A program made the translations under genes and the position numbers. From NCBI RefSeq assembly GCF_001612725.1, contig NZ_BDAZ01000008.1, forward strand, positions 62,001-126,000: a DNA stretch of 64,000 nt, read 5' to 3'. Origin of the DNA: Nocardia anaemiae NBRC 100462. Lineage in GTDB: Bacteria; Actinomycetota; Actinomycetes; Mycobacteriales; Mycobacteriaceae. Under the pieces are notes generated by a model, which was not told the DNA's origin, did no database searches, and worked only from the letters and a program-made list of their open reading frames with translations. Below, one piece after another: positions 21,701 to 29,747 of this stretch (positions are counted from its first letter, which is position 1; every line of letters starts with the position of its first letter).

Positions 21701-24700
21701 GCTGTACCGCCGACAAACGTTCGCGCCCAACTGGATTCAGATACCGCAATAGCCCGAACCCGTAGCCGCCGCGGGGCACCGCGCGCATTTGCTCCTTGAC
21801 GGCCTTCAATGCCGTCAGCGGGTCAGCCGCACCGACGTCCAACCGCACCGGGAACTGACTGGTGAACCACCCCACCGTCCGGGAAAGGTCTGCCCCCGGC
21901 ACCAATGCCTCATCCCGGCCATGCCGCTCGATATTGACCAGCACCGGCGTCCGGTCCCCACGCCACCGCGTCACCGCGCACGCCAAGGCGCTCAACAGCG
22001 CGTCCTCAACCCCGCATCGCAGCACCTCGGGCAACCGCTCGAGCAGCGTCCTCGTCACCTCTACCGGCAGTCGCACCTCGATCCGCTCACGAGTCCGTCG
22101 CGATTCGTCCGTCAGAATCTCCGGCTCGCGACCACTCCGCAACGGCGGATCCGGCGTGGCCAGGACCGCGGACCAGTAATCCAGCTCGTCGACTACGGAT
22201 TCATCGGCGGCGGCCACGGCCGAAGCGTGCGCCCACGTTCGCATCGACGTGCCGACCGGCGGCAGTACCGGCTCCTCACCCGCCACGATCCTGCCCCATG
22301 CGGTGATCAGATCGGCGAGCACGATCCGCCAGGACACCGCATCGATGACCAGATGATGCGCCACCATGACGAGGCGTCCCGGCCGCGTCGGCCCGGCATC
22401 CAGCCACACCATGGCCAGCATCTGGCCGCGCTCCGGATCGAGCCGATCCATGGCTTCTGTGATGGCCCGAGCCGACGCGTGCGAAGAATCGGAATCCACG
22501 ACCAGCAGTGCGTCCGCGTCGACCGCGCCGACCGGACGCGCCTCGAGTTCCCCATCCAGCACAATCGCGCGCAAAACGTCGTGTCGATCGAGAACGGCTT
22601 GTACCGTGCGCACCAACGGGATTCGCTCGATGCCGACGGGCAGGGTGAGCACCATCGACTGTGCGAAGCGGCGCGTATCGGTCGGCTGTTCGAGCAGCCA
22701 GGAAACGATGGGCGTACGGGGTATCCGGCCGATCCCCGCACCCGGCAGTTCATGCAATATCGGGCGCCCGGCAGGTGCCGCGGCGAATCGAGCCAGCTCA
22801 GCGGGAGTCGGATGTTCGAAAACATCGCGGGCCGCGAAGATCAGCCCTTCGGCACGGGCCCGGGATACCAGCTGGATGGCCATGATCGAATCGCCGCCGA
22901 GTGCGAAGAAGGACGACTCAGCGTCAACGGTCCGGCAGCCGAGGATTTCCGCGAAAATCGCACACAGCGCACGTTCGGTTCCGGTACCCGTCGCGTGCAC
23001 CGGTGCGGCCACGACGAGCTCGGGTTCCGGCAGGGCACGGCGATCGATCTTGCCGTTGCCGGTCAACGGCAGCGCATCGAGCACGGTGATCGATCCGGGC
23101 ACCAGATGTCCGGGCAGACGGTGCGCACAGAAGTCGAGTACGTCCGAAACATCCAGGCGCACAGGCGATTCCCTATGATCAACCGGAACCACGTACGACG
23201 CCAGCATCGATCCGCCCGCGGCAGTGCGGCGCAATACCGTCACCGCGATCTCGATATCGGGATGCATATCCAGCACGGCGTCCACTTCACCCGGCTCGAC
23301 CCGCATGCCGCGCAATTTGACCTGGAAGTCCGTGCGGCCCAGATATTCCAGCACTGGCTCCGGCGCCCCATCATGCTCCACGTCGATCGGGTGCTCCAGC
23401 TGCCAGCGAACCAGGTCACCGGTCCGGTACATCCGAGACCCACTCGGCCCGAAGGGATTAGCCACGAAATGTTCGGCGGTTATGCCCATTCGCCCCGCAT
23501 AACCCCTGGCGAGCCCGGACCCGACGATGTACAGCTCACCGGCGAACCCGATCGGCACCGGACGCAACCAGCGATCGAGCACCAGCAGCCCGAGCCCTGG
23601 CACCGGATGCCCAAGCCCCGACGGCCACGCAGGCGTCAACCGGTCGGTGAAGGTTGCCGCGACCGTGGTCTCGGTCGGCCCATAGGAATTCAGCAAGGTC
23701 CGCCCGCACCCGAACCGCGCGACCAGCTCCGGTGGACAACTCTCGCCACCGGTGAACACCGCGTGCACCCCGTCCAGCGCATCGGTGGGCAGGGTCGCCA
23801 AAACCGCGGGCGTCGAACACAACTGCGTCACGCCGTGGTCCTGGATCACCCGCGCCAACTCGTTCCCGGCCGCCTGATCCCCCTCCGCGACCACCAATGT
23901 CGCGCCCGCCGAAAAAGCCAGCAGCAACTCCAGTAACGAGGCATCGAAACTCGGATTCAAACAGTGCAACACCCGCGCCCACGGCCCCGAATAGAACGAA
24001 TAGCGCGCCGCCGCAATAAGTCCCGCCAATCCGATATGCGAAACCACAACCCCTTTCGGCACGCCGGTCGACCCCGAAGTGAATACGACATAGGCCGCAT
24101 GCTCCGCCCGCACGACCCCACGCAGGTGCGCCGCCGCATCGGCATCGGCATCGGCATCGGCATCGGCATCGGCATCGGCATCGGCATCGAGCACAATCCA
24201 CGTCACATCGTCGGGCAGATCCGCAAGCAGCGCTGACACGGTAATCCCGAGCCGCGCACCGCATTCCGCCGCCATCCGAGCCACCCGCTCGCTCGGATTC
24301 GCCGCCCCGATCGGCACGAACGCCGCACCCGATCGAGCCACACCCCAGAACGCCAGCACCGACTCGATCGATCGCGGCAGCGCGCTCAACACCGGAATAT
24401 CGGGTCCCGCACCGAGCCCGATCAGCTTGCACGCCAACGAATTCGAGAGCCGATCCAGTTCGGCATAGGACAACGACCGCTCGCCGCATATGACAGCGGG
24501 GGCGTCTGCCTCCGCGGCGCGCAATCCCGCCTCCAGCACCTCGGGCAATAACCGCACCGCCGAAACCTTCGGCCCATGTACCCCGCGAAGCAGATGCCGC
24601 TCATCGTCGAGGAAGTATTCGAGCTCCCTGACCGGTGTATCGGGCTCCGCGGCGAGCATCGACTCGAACAGCGCGATGAACCGATAATGGTGCCGGGCAA

Positions 24701-25949
24701 GGGAATCCGCGTCGTACAACTCCGGATTCGCGGTGAAGTCGACGTGGATCGGGCTGTTCGCGCCGTGCTGGTAGAGGTTGACGAACAGATCCTCGATCGG
24801 CCCCGAAGTCAGTACATGCAGCGCCGTTCGGACACCGGTGAAAACGACTTCCGTCGGGAACAACATGATATTGAATACCGGCCCGACGAACCCACGTCCG
24901 GGCACCATCTCCTCGGAATCGTGCCGGATTTCCTCGTGCCGGTACCGCTGGTGCCGCAGCGCACCCGACACCTCGAGCCGCACCGCCGCGACGATATCGG
25001 CGACCGTGCTGTCCTCGGTGACCGCGATCCGCAACGGCACCACATTGGCCAGCATGCCGCCCGACCGCCGCAGCATCGCATTGGTCCGTCCGGAGACCGG
25101 CAGACTCAGCACCACCTCCCGCTCACCGGTCATCCGCGCGTAGTACAGCGCAAGCGCCGCCATCGCCAATGCGGCCGAGCCGACACCGAAGCGTTCCGCC
25201 GCGGCATCGATCCGCTCGATCGTCCGCTGTGAGAGCTCGATCCGATGCTGACGCCCCAGTGCGTGTGCGGGCGCCGCCGCATCCACCAGACTGCACCGCT
25301 GCGGCATGCCCGCCATCCGTTCGGACCAGTACGCCGCATCGGCGGTGAATCGCGTCGACGAGCGATAGCTCATCTCGGATTCGTGCACCTCCCGCAGGCT
25401 CGCCGCCGCCGCGGGCGGCGGCTCGTCACCCGCCAGCGCCGCGTTGTACAGCTCGGCGACCCGATATAGCAGACTCACCGCCCCGAAGCCGTCGAGCACG
25501 ATGTGATGCGCCCGCGAGTACAGCAGCACGCGGTCGGCGCCGACCCGCAGCAGCGCCGAAATCGCAAGCCGATCACGGAGCAGATCGATCGGCGCCGCCA
25601 CATCGGCGCGCATCCAAGCCAGCGCCTCGGCATACGGATCCGCGGTGTCACGGAAGTCCAGATACGGCGCTTCCGTATCGATCCGATGGTCGACCACTTG
25701 ATATGGCCGACCGCCCTTTTCGATCAACCGCAGTACGCCCGACTCGAATTCGTGCGCCGCCTGGCGACCCACCCGGATCAGCACGTCGATATCCAGCGGT
25801 CCGGTCATCTCGATGTACTGCGCCTCGTACAGCGGCACATCGGGATCCAGCTGCTGGGCGTACCACATGCCCAGCTGCGCTGGTGAGAGCGGGAAAACCA
25901 GAGTGTCAGCGGCAGCCGATGGCCGTACCGATGACAGGCCGTGCGACAT
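12711..25949 (-). CDS. Multimodular nonribosomal peptide synthetase, C-A-T-E-C-A-T-C-A-T-C-T-TE
   Basis: Single polypeptide of about 4,412 residues. Domain order with key residues: C1 (about 15-455, HHIVLDG at 148); A1 (470-985, TSGSTG core at about 624); T1 (Ser1021 in LGGDS); epimerase E (1065-1520, [10 protein letters not shown] at 1198); C2 (HHLILDG at 1665); A2 (core at 2127); T2 (Ser2506); C3 (HHISTDG at 2689); A3 (core at 3170); T3 (Ser3549); C4 (HHIASDG at 3733); T4 (Ser4106); thioesterase (GYSAGG Ser4239, His4389). The final module has C and T but no A domain. Hand-aligned A-domain pocket residues are DALCFGSVA, DGLIVGSVA and DALAIGDIW; none matches a code I know. The epimerase predicts a D residue from module 1. 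C1 and the TE resemble EntF. The start is ATG 25949 (a TTG lies two codons upstream), 19 bp after the DUF6875-like gene. No MbtH, A-T partner or exporter lies nearby. The product is unknown. Confidence 0.96.
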   Translation of the reverse strand: MSHGLSSVRPSAAADTLVFPLSPAQLGMWYAQQLDPDVPLYEAQYIEMTGPLDIDVLIRVGRQAAHEFESGVLRLIEKGGRPYQVVDHRIDTEAPYLDFRDTADPYAEALAWMRADVAAPIDLLRDRLAISALLRVGADRVLLYSRAHHIVLDGFGAVSLLYRVAELYNAALAGDEPPPAAAASLREVHESEMSYRSSTRFTADAAYWSERMAGMPQRCSLVDAAAPAHALGRQHRIELSQRTIERIDAAAERFGVGSAALAMAALALYYARMTGEREVVLSLPVSGRTNAMLRRSGGMLANVVPLRIAVTEDSTVADIVAAVRLEVSGALRHQRYRHEEIRHDSEEMVPGRGFVGPVFNIMLFPTEVVFTGVRTALHVLTSGPIEDLFVNLYQHGANSPIHVDFTANPELYDADSLARHHYRFIALFESMLAAEPDTPVRELEYFLDDERHLLRGVHGPKVSAVRLLPEVLEAGLRAAEADAPAVICGERSLSYAELDRLSNSLACKLIGLGAGPDIPVLSALPRSIESVLAFWGVARSGAAFVPIGAANPSERVARMAAECGARLGITVSALLADLPDDVTWIVLDADADADADADADADADAAAHLRGVVRAEHAAYVVFTSGSTGVPKGVVVSHIGLAGLIAAARYSFYSGPWARVLHCLNPSFDASLLELLLAFSAGATLVVAEGDQAAGNELARVIQDHGVTQLCSTPAVLATLPTDALDGVHAVFTGGESCPPELVARFGCGRTLLNSYGPTETTVAATFTDRLTPAWPSGLGHPVPGLGLLVLDRWLRPVPIGFAGELYIVGSGLARGYAGRMGITAEHFVANPFGPSGSRMYRTGDLVRWQLEHPIDVEHDGAPEPVLEYLGRTDFQVKLRGMRVEPGEVDAVLDMHPDIEIAVTVLRRTAAGGSMLASYVVPVDHRESPVRLDVSDVLDFCAHRLPGHLVPGSITVLDALPLTGNGKIDRRALPEPELVVAAPVHATGTGTERALCAIFAEILGCRTVDAESSFFALGGDSIMAIQLVSRARAEGLIFAARDVFEHPTPAELARFAAAPAGRPILHELPGAGIGRIPRTPIVSWLLEQPTDTRRFAQSMVLTLPVGIERIPLVRTVQAVLDRHDVLRAIVLDGELEARPVGAVDADALLVVDSDSSHASARAITEAMDRLDPERGQMLAMVWLDAGPTRPGRLVMVAHHLVIDAVSWRIVLADLITAWGRIVAGEEPVLPPVGTSMRTWAHASAVAAADESVVDELDYWSAVLATPDPPLRSGREPEILTDESRRTRERIEVRLPVEVTRTLLERLPEVLRCGVEDALLSALACAVTRWRGDRTPVLVNIERHGRDEALVPGADLSRTVGWFTSQFPVRLDVGAADPLTALKAVKEQMRAVPRGGYGFGLLRYLNPVGRERLSAVQPRIGFNYLGQMPAVDAGPWLPDSIVTSLGTGPDLPAAGDITIDALTLETAEGPVLQAVWQFRSLAADLEDIAQQWISELTSLADLLRAPDAGGFTPSDLPLVSATQQQIDEWESRYPAFEDVWPLAPLQQGLLFHTQLAAGRTDGYSVQAVIHFEGEVDVARLARAADALVQRHQALRTAFLPGDDATVQVVLEQVTVPWAYIEADATECDRLADTELAKPFAPDRPPLLRFLCVRCGERDIRLVITNHHLILDGWSMPLLFGELLALYEKDCDSTEFGPAVSYRRYLEWLAGRDHTAARAAWAAALADLPGPTLVTAGRAPAVADGGPSRSKPTRTTDIPLAEPEVSALQRITAEQGVTLNTAVQVGWALLLAELTGEHDIVFGSTVSGRPPELAGAERIVGMLVNTIPVRITLKPAESVADLLGRVHREQAVLLEHHTLGLNDIQGPVGMGPLFDTALVFESYPVDVAALMAAAERAALRVSGFRAYDGTHYPLALAVHGRGGLRLVMNYSAQYFDETEADALAARLARILARLGSDPNQLVMAVTGADPGEVLRARPQPLRLLPEILTGGIQPDRIAIRYGPTELTYRELDEQSNRLARALLAAGAEPETAVLLAVPRSPEWMVAVWAIAKTGAAFVPVDPAQPAQRIIDIAADCGALFGVTVATLRDRLPDEVPWQVLDDPKATAAPLTAADRRRPLLAAHPAYIVYTSGSTGAPKGVVVTHAGLSGLVAGTAAIGARPGDRVLHCLNPSFDGAILVWLSTFETGATLVIAPPEANAGAELCAVIAESDATHVISTPAVLATVPAVAVAGVRVLVSGGEACPPELTARLAEGRTLLNSYGPAEATVAATFTAALRPGELADLGAPLPGTGLAVLDSWLRPVPLGATGELYVMGPGLARGYVGQPGLSAARFVANPFGTPGERMYRTGDLVRRMSRRRLEYVGRNDFQVKLHGIRVEPGEVDAVLRKCHGVETTITVPRQGPAGAHVLASYVGPTEDAVLTANELRDYLSQRLPRHLVPATITVLTDLPLTGNGKVDVRALPEPELAVAEYVEPVGRERLVADVFGMVLDREKVGAADDFFALGGDSLSAIRVAARLGSALAVSVPVRLVFEAPTVRALAARLGATAAMDMSGPRQGPRPQWIPLSPAQQRMWFVNQYDPDSGAYNVPIVLRLTGRLDPAALEAAVRDVFERHESLRTVYPARDGVGYQVILPTDSVVPDLDPTTVTDAELPGAIADCVGAGFDVTAAVPLRLRLYRLAENAHVLVLVIHHISTDGFSMGPLARDVMTAYAARLDGAAPAWTPLPVQYADYTLWQHERLGSEHDSESPLAQQIRYWTDALAALPDQLALPADRPRPSTASLRAGTVYREFDAALTARIDELATANQCTRFQVLHAALAVLFARLSGTTDIAIGTPVAGRGVAELDDVVGMFVNTLVLRTEIRAAEPFTELLGRVRRTDLDALAHADVPFERLVDLLDPTRSASRHPLIQTMLVMQNLAPVELTLPNLRAEALDLDQQHIRFDLSVTVAQTDSSGLSVRIAYATDLFDRATVAHMAERWLRVLRAVAANPEVPVGDIELLAPADRRDLLSRRARIERPPRVLADLLADAVTANPGGIALVDGTATLTYAELDEHSNRLARQLIDVGARPEALVAVALRRSLESVLAIWAVAKTGAAFVPVDPGYPAERIEQIIADSGAELGITRTSIAPSLPTSTRWLALDNPDFIESLDATSSSPIGSRNVRPENPAYVLFTSGSTGRPKGVVVTHTGLANLAAAQQKRNATTSVSRVLHVASPSFDAAVLELLIAVGPAATLVIAGGTAFGGPELAELLIREQVSHIALTPSALASVDPAGCDTVRVIITGGEPCPPDLVARWAAPDRLHFNDYGPTETTIWATGSNPLRVGEEVTIGGPIAGMAALVLDDRLHPVPEGVAGELYLAGIAVARGYHARGGQTASRFVADPYGVPGERMYRTGDLVRWRGRDLEYLGRSDLQIKLRGLRIELGEIESALLADPAVEQAAVSVHTDAAVGEVLVAYVVPSADFAPDLLKNAVAQRLPSYMVPSVIIALTELPRTASGKLDRKALPAPDLRGGRYRAPETPTERAIAETFGELLGVARVGLDDDFFALGGNSLIATRVVARLGAALNTRIPVRTVFDAPTVADFAEAIRTASAPPGPRLGPRERPRHIPLSAAQRRMWFLNRYDPSSPAHNVPIAVEVRGDLDPELLRAAVPDLVARHESLRTVYPVDAAGDPYQKVLPAAEAFVPVVVSDIGEETVAEFAMRASGHGFDLTRELPLRVWLLRLEPERWVLIVVMHHIASDGWSLAPLTRDVLLAYAARRGGTAPQFAPLPLQYADYALWQHELLGADDDPDSAAHRQLEYWRGALDGLPEVSALPTDHPRPKVATHRAGMVEFDIGITVQQRIREIARWHGVSVFMVAHAALAVLLARLSGATDVAIGSVTAGRGDGELDDLVGMFVNTLVLRTRIEHDATFENILATVKDADLDAFGNADLPFERLVEVLAPARSTAHSPLFQVILVFQNFDREPLRLPGLEITPVSLAAVGAKYDLEWMLAEEFDADGAPAGITGTLTFARDLFEQSTAETLTRRFVQVLEEVTADPAVVIGELDVTAPPGTVVHQPPPMTVRRKDLPYRPPVTSTERLVVDAFEAVLGADRIGLDDNFFELGGTSMVAIRLVTEIRERSGFNMPVQWMFGEPTPAVLAQRIIEGDQPGVDPALRTVLALRPSGTGPGLFCIHPAIGLAWCYAGLVQYLDGDHPIYGLQSPAVADGVRPDGTLTERAARYADHILLTQPAGSYRLLGYSAGGPLAHAVAVELQRRGAEVSALVLMDGRADVEPESAVEMPPPEALLAEFGGIDPALLDNLDGDAALPDRAAELLRAAGGTFAALTPADLERLYLDYQQLIRESAEYHPAVFDGDVLFFSSTNSRPGYLPNSETWRPYVTGTIADYQVGHEHNKLTSPEALAVIGPILADYLR
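24136..24189. repeat. Nine tandem copies of hexamer GCATCG inside the synthetase gene
   Basis: Nine perfect, uninterrupted copies of a 6-bp unit. On the coding (minus) strand they encode nine Asp-Ala dipeptides (about residues 588-605), in the linker just before the TSGSTG core of the first adenylation domain. The unit is a multiple of three, so copy-number change by slippage would lengthen or shorten the linker without breaking the frame. Confidence 0.97.
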
Positions 25950-25968
25950 GAGCAACCACCCGGATCAG

Positions 25969-26721
25969 TTACCTCGATGCCGCCCGACGGGGCACCGGTT
26001 TACCGTTGGTCCGAGCATGCGTCGCGTCGACCGTAACCCCCTCCGGCTCGATGTGATACACCTCGACATCCCTGAGCGAACCCGCCATCAGCCTGCTCAC
26101 CACGACGTTGCGTACGTGCGCGGGCAGGGCGGGTGCGAACTTCTTGACGTAGGCCGCCATCCACTCCGGCTGCTCCAGCAGGAACGGGAAGTCGGTGGCC
26201 ATCATGCTGCGTAGGACGAACATCGGAATCGGCGCGTCGAGCGGGCGGTAGTCCTTGTTCCACAGCCCGGGCTCATCGCAGCCCGGATAGAACTGACCGA
26301 GCATGAACCCGCGCGCGACGCACGGCGTCTTCAACTCGGCGTGCAGTTCATCGATCAGCCCGTAGTCCTTCAGGTCAGGCAGCGCCGTGATCAATGCGCG
26401 CAGGACCGCTTCGCCGCCCTCGGTGGGCGGCAGGGTCTGATAGAGCTCCATCGCGTCCCGCAGGACCAGCCGAACGAACGACGGCCATGGGCGCGCACCG
26501 GGTATGCGGCCGACCCACATCAGGTCGCGCCGCAGGGACGGGGCGACATACGGACAGACCGGACCGCCGCGGCCCAACTCCGGATCCTCGACCGACAAAT
26601 GCTGTTCGGCCCACGTTCGGACCACGTCCATCACGGATCTCGTGAATGGACACGGCATCTCGGTCATGGACAGCGGGACCCAATTCATCCCCGACCGCGA
26701 TCCAATTACGATCTTGGTCAT
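25969..26721 (-). CDS. DUF6875-like protein, first gene of the NRPS operon
   Basis: Protein of about 250 residues that I place in the DUF6875 group from three segments: GRGGPVCPYVAPSLRRDLMWVGRI near residue 50, then a central LPDLKDYGLIDELHAELKTPCVARGFMLGQFYPGC, then DAPIPMFVLRSMMATDFPFL. Family members are often found beside natural-product genes, and no biochemical role is known to me. No signal peptide or membrane segment is evident. The start is ATG 26721, preceded by GAGG at a seven-base spacing; a TTG two codons upstream is less likely. It ends 19 bp before the peptide synthetase start, so the two are almost certainly one transcript and the protein is likely an accessory of that pathway. 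Confidence 0.7.
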   Translation of the reverse strand: MTKIVIGSRSGMNWVPLSMTEMPCPFTRSVMDVVRTWAEQHLSVEDPELGRGGPVCPYVAPSLRRDLMWVGRIPGARPWPSFVRLVLRDAMELYQTLPPTEGGEAVLRALITALPDLKDYGLIDELHAELKTPCVARGFMLGQFYPGCDEPGLWNKDYRPLDAPIPMFVLRSMMATDFPFLLEQPEWMAAYVKKFAPALPAHVRNVVVSRLMAGSLRDVEVYHIEPEGVTVDATHARTNGKPVPRRAASR

Positions 26722-26750
26722 ATCCAAACCTCGTCACCCTTACGAAGTCG

Positions 26751-26796
26751 AGTATCCACCCTTAGTGGTGTCTTTAATAGGTAACGAGCCACCTAA
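26751..26796 (-). promoter_or_regulatory. Putative NRPS operon promoter with IdeR-like half-sites
   Basis: On the minus strand a GATACT hexamer (26751-26756) sits about 30 bases before the DUF6875-like ATG and could be the -10. Just upstream, 26777-26796 reads TTAGGT-N8-ACCTAT on the minus strand. The half-sites match the DtxR/IdeR iron box arms (TTAGGT and ACCTAA) in eleven of twelve positions, but the spacer is eight instead of seven bases. The position over the -35 region would suit repression. This is a candidate only. Confidence 0.35.
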
Positions 26797-27086
26797 TTCA
26801 TTGGTTCAACTTCTGTGCGAAATGGAGCTGAAAATACGTAACGCGCAGCCCGAGATGGCGACATGTATGCGAGGGCCACACCAGGCGCGACCTCGTCAGC
26901 GGAGGTCGCGGCTCTCATTCGTGCCGGATACGAGGCGAATCAGTATCTGTATTTCTTTCACAATATTCATGTTCCGCGTAACGTCTCGAATTGTGTTTGC
27001 CACGGACACGAATAAGCAACTGACCGGTGTCGAAATTATTTCGACGGACATAATTGCTCCAAATTATGCGGGGTATCAGGGGGCAC
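26797..27086. other. AT-richer gene-free spacer with a 17-bp palindrome
   Basis: No convincing gene on either strand; the open frames here lack start signals and codon bias. Local GC is visibly lower from about 26940 to 27070. A perfect inverted repeat GTCGAAA-TTA-TTTCGAC lies at 27029-27045. It could bind a dimeric regulator acting on the NRPS operon, but it is some 300 bases from that start. Confidence 0.5.
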
Positions 27087-27138
27087 AAAAAAGACCGGGA
27101 GTTCACACCGCTCGGCGCAGCGGTGTGAACACCCGGTC
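27087..27138 (-). terminator. Intrinsic terminator of the fadE25-type gene
   Basis: Long inverted repeat: GACCGGG and GTTCACACCGCT pair with AGCGGTGTGAAC and CCCGGTC, interrupted by a single A-A mismatch and closed by a six-base loop. Read on the minus strand it is followed by six T residues (AAAAAA at 27087-27092 on plus). It begins 13 bp after the acyl-CoA dehydrogenase stop. Confidence 0.92.
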
Positions 27139-27150
27139 GGTATTGCTCTA

Positions 27151-28311
27151 TCAGCCCCGCAGCAGCGCGCGCGACATGACGACGCGCTGGATCTGGTTGG
27201 TGCCCTCGTAGATCTGCGTGATCTTGGCGTCACGCATCATTCGCTCCACCGGGAAGTCGGTGGTGTAGCCCGCGCCGCCGAACAGCTGGACGGCGTTGGT
27301 AGTGACCTCCATGGCCACATCCGAGGCGAAGCACTTGGCGGCGGCGGAGATGAAGCCGAGGTTCTTCTCGCCGCGCTCGGCGCGGGCCGCGGAGGTGTAG
27401 ACCATGAGGCGCGCGGCCTCGATCTTCATCGCCATATCGGCGAGCATGAACTGGGTGTTCTGGAAGTCGGCGATCGCGGTGCGGAACTGCTTGCGGTCCT
27501 TGGTGTAGGCGATCGCGGCGTCCAGCGCGCCCTGTGCGATCCCGACGGCCTGCGCGCCGATGGTCGGGCGAGTGTGGTCCAGGGTCTGCAGCGCGGTCTT
27601 GAAGCCGGTGCCCGGCTCGCCGACGATGCGGTCACCCGGCACCCGGCAGTTCTCGAAATACAGTTCCGCGGTGGGCGATCCCTTGATGCCGAGCTTGTGC
27701 TCGAGCGGGCCGACCACGAAGCCCTCGTCATCCTTGTGCACCAGGAAGGCGGAGATGCCGTTGGCGCCCTTCTCCGCATCGGTCACCGCCATGACGGTGT
27801 ACCAGGAAGACTTGCCGCCGTTGGTGATCCAGCATTTGGAGCCGTTGATGACCCAGTCGTCCCCGTCCCGCTTGGCGCGGGTGCGCATGCTCGCCGCGTC
27901 GGAGCCCGCCTCACGCTCGGACAGCGCGTAGGAGGCCATCTCGCCGTTGACGATATCCGGCAGCACCTTCTGCTTGAGCTCCTCGGAACCGTTGAGGATC
28001 AGGCCCATGGTGCCGAGCTTGTTGACCGCGGGAATCAGCGAGGACGAACCACACACGCGGGCGACCTCTTCGATCACGATGCAGGTGGCGACCGAATCCG
28101 CGCCCTGGCCGCCATAGGCCTCGGGTACGTGCACCGCGTTGAAGCCCGCGGCATTCAGCGCGGTGAGCGCCTCCTCCGGGAAGCGGGAGTTGCCGTCGAC
28201 GTCCTTGGCGTGCGGAGCGATTTCCTTCTCCGCCAGTCCGCGGATGGCCGCACGAAGTTCGTCGTGGAAATCCTCGAGCTGGAACAGATTGAAATCGGGG
28301 TTCCCTGCCAT
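27151..28311 (-). CDS. fadE25: Acyl-CoA dehydrogenase, FadE25 type
   Basis: FAD-dependent acyl-CoA dehydrogenase of 386 residues, catalysing alpha-beta desaturation of acyl-CoA in beta-oxidation or a related branched-chain route. Signatures are EREAGSDAASMRTRA (FAD/substrate loop), the WITNGG strand, QLFGGAGYTTDFPVERMMRDAKI and the C-terminal IYEGTNQIQRVVMSRAL with the catalytic Glu. The start is the ATG giving MAGNPDFNLF, preceded by AGGAG eight bases upstream; the longer open frame is not supported. The gene name follows similarity and synteny with mycobacterial fadE25 next to purE/purK. The upstream spacer holds a TATACT -10 and two related palindromes, with a TetR regulator gene immediately upstream. 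Confidence 0.9.
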   Translation of the reverse strand: MAGNPDFNLFQLEDFHDELRAAIRGLAEKEIAPHAKDVDGNSRFPEEALTALNAAGFNAVHVPEAYGGQGADSVATCIVIEEVARVCGSSSLIPAVNKLGTMGLILNGSEELKQKVLPDIVNGEMASYALSEREAGSDAASMRTRAKRDGDDWVINGSKCWITNGGKSSWYTVMAVTDAEKGANGISAFLVHKDDEGFVVGPLEHKLGIKGSPTAELYFENCRVPGDRIVGEPGTGFKTALQTLDHTRPTIGAQAVGIAQGALDAAIAYTKDRKQFRTAIADFQNTQFMLADMAMKIEAARLMVYTSAARAERGEKNLGFISAAAKCFASDVAMEVTTNAVQLFGGAGYTTDFPVERMMRDAKITQIYEGTNQIQRVVMSRALLRG

Positions 28312-28368
28312 GGGACACACTCCTGGGTTTGTCGGTCGTGATTGTGCTGGATCGGAGCGCCAACGGTC

Positions 28369-28381
28369 GGCACTCAGTGCC
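28369..28381. promoter_or_regulatory. Operator 1, perfect palindrome
   Basis: GGCACT-C-AGTGCC, a perfect 13-bp palindrome between the TetR gene and the fadE25-type gene. It lies just downstream of the predicted transcription start of the latter and shares its core with operator 2 at 28434-28448. Confidence 0.65.
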
Positions 28382-28393
28382 ATACTTCGATCG

Positions 28394-28399
28394 AGTATA
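28394..28399 (-). promoter_or_regulatory. -10 box of the fadE25-type gene
   Basis: TATACT on the minus strand, close to the consensus. It is flanked on both sides by the two GGCACT-type palindromes, so a bound repressor would cover the promoter. A TTGATT -35 candidate lies 14 bases further upstream, which is a short spacing. Confidence 0.6.
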
Positions 28400-28433
28400 C
28401 GCGCGAGAATCTAAATCAAGTGCGGTTACAGCG

Positions 28434-28448
28434 TGGCACTGAGTGTCA
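28434..28448. promoter_or_regulatory. Operator 2, near-perfect palindrome
   Basis: TGGCACT-G-AGTGTCA, matching operator 1 in the core GGCACT-n-AGTGYC. Centres of the two sites are 66 bp apart. The pairing next to a TetR gene strongly suggests they are its binding sites. Confidence 0.6.
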
Positions 28449-28471
28449 GATACCGCATACTATGACTCCCG

Positions 28472-29152
28472 TCACAAGCTACCGAGCTGCCGCGTCACCA
28501 GATCGGCGACCTGCCGCGGCGGCATATCCCTCGGGAACACCGCGACCACCATCTCCGCCGAACCGGATCCGCCCCCGCGCGGGATCGCCGCCAACTCCTC
28601 GCGCAGATCCGCCGCGCCCGCATCGGATTCGCCGCGCACCATGCGGCGCAGCAGGTAGTTGTGCGTGGCCGTCACCGCGGCCGTGAACTGCACCCGCGCC
28701 AGATCCGGCACCTCCGGCAGCCGCTCACGCAGATAATCGGTGAACAACCGCTCGTACCGGAAGACGGTCACGATCTCGCGCTCCCGCAACGCGGGCACCT
28801 TGCGCACCACCCGATACCGCCGCTCGGCGATCTCGCGCCACTGGGTGAACCGCTCGAACACCTGCACCACCGCGGCACATACCGCCTCCCACGGATCGCC
28901 CTGCGCCGCCGCCAAGAACTGCGCCGCCTGCGCCAACTGCGACTCGTGATCGGCGAAGATCACATCCTCCTTCGACCGGAACTGCCGGAAGAACGTCCGC
29001 CGCGAAATTCGGGCCGCCTCGGCGATCTCGTCCACGGTCGTGGCCTCATACCCCTGCTCGGCGAACAACCGCAGCGCCTGATCCACAACGGTCAGCCGAA
29101 ACCTGGCCGCATCATCCCAACCACGCCCCCGAACGGTCTCCTCAATCGCCAC
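28472..29152 (-). CDS. TetR-family transcriptional regulator
   Basis: Repressor-like protein of about 226 residues. The N-terminal DNA-binding domain is clear: LFAEQGYEATTVDEIAEAARISRRTFFRQFRSKEDVIFADHE. The C-terminal ligand domain is helical and lacks an identifiable binding signature. The GTG at 29152 (VAIEETVRGRG) is chosen because the conserved region begins about 15 residues later; the open frame extends into the purE coding sequence on the same strand and is spurious there. It lies between purE and the fadE25-type gene, all in one orientation. Two similar palindromes just after its stop, in the fadE25 promoter, point to that gene as its target. An acyl-CoA ligand is a reasonable guess. 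Confidence 0.87.
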   Translation of the reverse strand: MAIEETVRGRGWDDAARFRLTVVDQALRLFAEQGYEATTVDEIAEAARISRRTFFRQFRSKEDVIFADHESQLAQAAQFLAAAQGDPWEAVCAAVVQVFERFTQWREIAERRYRVVRKVPALREREIVTVFRYERLFTDYLRERLPEVPDLARVQFTAAVTATHNYLLRRMVRGESDAGAADLREELAAIPRGGGSGSAEMVVAVFPRDMPPRQVADLVTRQLGSL

Positions 29153-29246
29153 CGCATCACCGTACTGACCCCGCCCGACCGATGCGCGAAGCGTCGCAGT
29201 GCGGCCGAGCCGAGCCGCCGCTGTCCGAGCGGGCCGAGTCGGTTGG

Positions 29247-29747
29247 TCAGCCGAGGAGTTTGCTGCGGAGCGCATCGTCTTTCTCCAGGACCATGGCTTC
29301 GAGGCTGGCCTGGAACCGCTCCATCCGGGCGCGCAGGTCGGGGTCCGCGGTGGCGAGGATGCGGGCGGCGAGCAGACCGGCATTGCGGGCTCCGCCGATG
29401 GAGACGGTGGCCACCGGGACGCCCGCGGGCATCTGAACGATGGACAGCAGCGAGTCCATGCCGTCGAGATATTTGAGCGGCACCGGGACGCCGATGACCG
29501 GGAGCGCAGTGGCGGAGGCGACCATGCCGGGCAGGTGCGCGGCGCCGCCTGCGCCCGCGATGATGACCTTCAGGCCGCGGCCCGCCGCCTCGCGGGCGTA
29601 GTCGAGCATGCGCTGGGGCGTGCGGTGCGCCGAGACGACGCCGACCTCGAAGCGAATTTCGAACTCCGCCAAGGCGATTGCCGCGGCCTCCATGGTCGGC
29701 CAGTCGGAGTCGCTGCCCATGATCAGGCCGACTTGCGCATTACTCAC
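29247..29747 (-). CDS. purE: N5-carboxyaminoimidazole ribonucleotide mutase
   Basis: Class I PurE of 166 residues, converting N5-CAIR to CAIR in purine synthesis. It begins [15 protein letters not shown] (phosphate-binding motif) and contains [11 protein letters not shown] with the catalytic His and [14 protein letters not shown]. The start is GTG 29747 within an eight-base overlap with the end of purK, implying translational coupling. The arrangement purK-purE is conserved in mycobacteria. Confidence 0.96.
   Translation of the reverse strand: MSNAQVGLIMGSDSDWPTMEAAAIALAEFEIRFEVGVVSAHRTPQRMLDYAREAAGRGLKVIIAGAGGAAHLPGMVASATALPVIGVPVPLKYLDGMDSLLSIVQMPAGVPVATVSIGGARNAGLLAARILATADPDLRARMERFQASLEAMVLEKDDALRSKLLG

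Noticed and set aside
21789..23936. 715-codon open frame on the plus strand inside the peptide synthetase
   Set aside because: It lies opposite clear A, T, E and C motifs. Its composition (Arg, His, Gln, Pro) is typical of a shadow frame.
12711..25949. Assignment of the synthetase as a heterobactin-type siderophore enzyme
   Set aside because: A D residue in position 1 fits heterobactin, but the pocket residues do not match Arg, Gly or Orn codes, no DHB genes are present and the extra C-T module is not explained.
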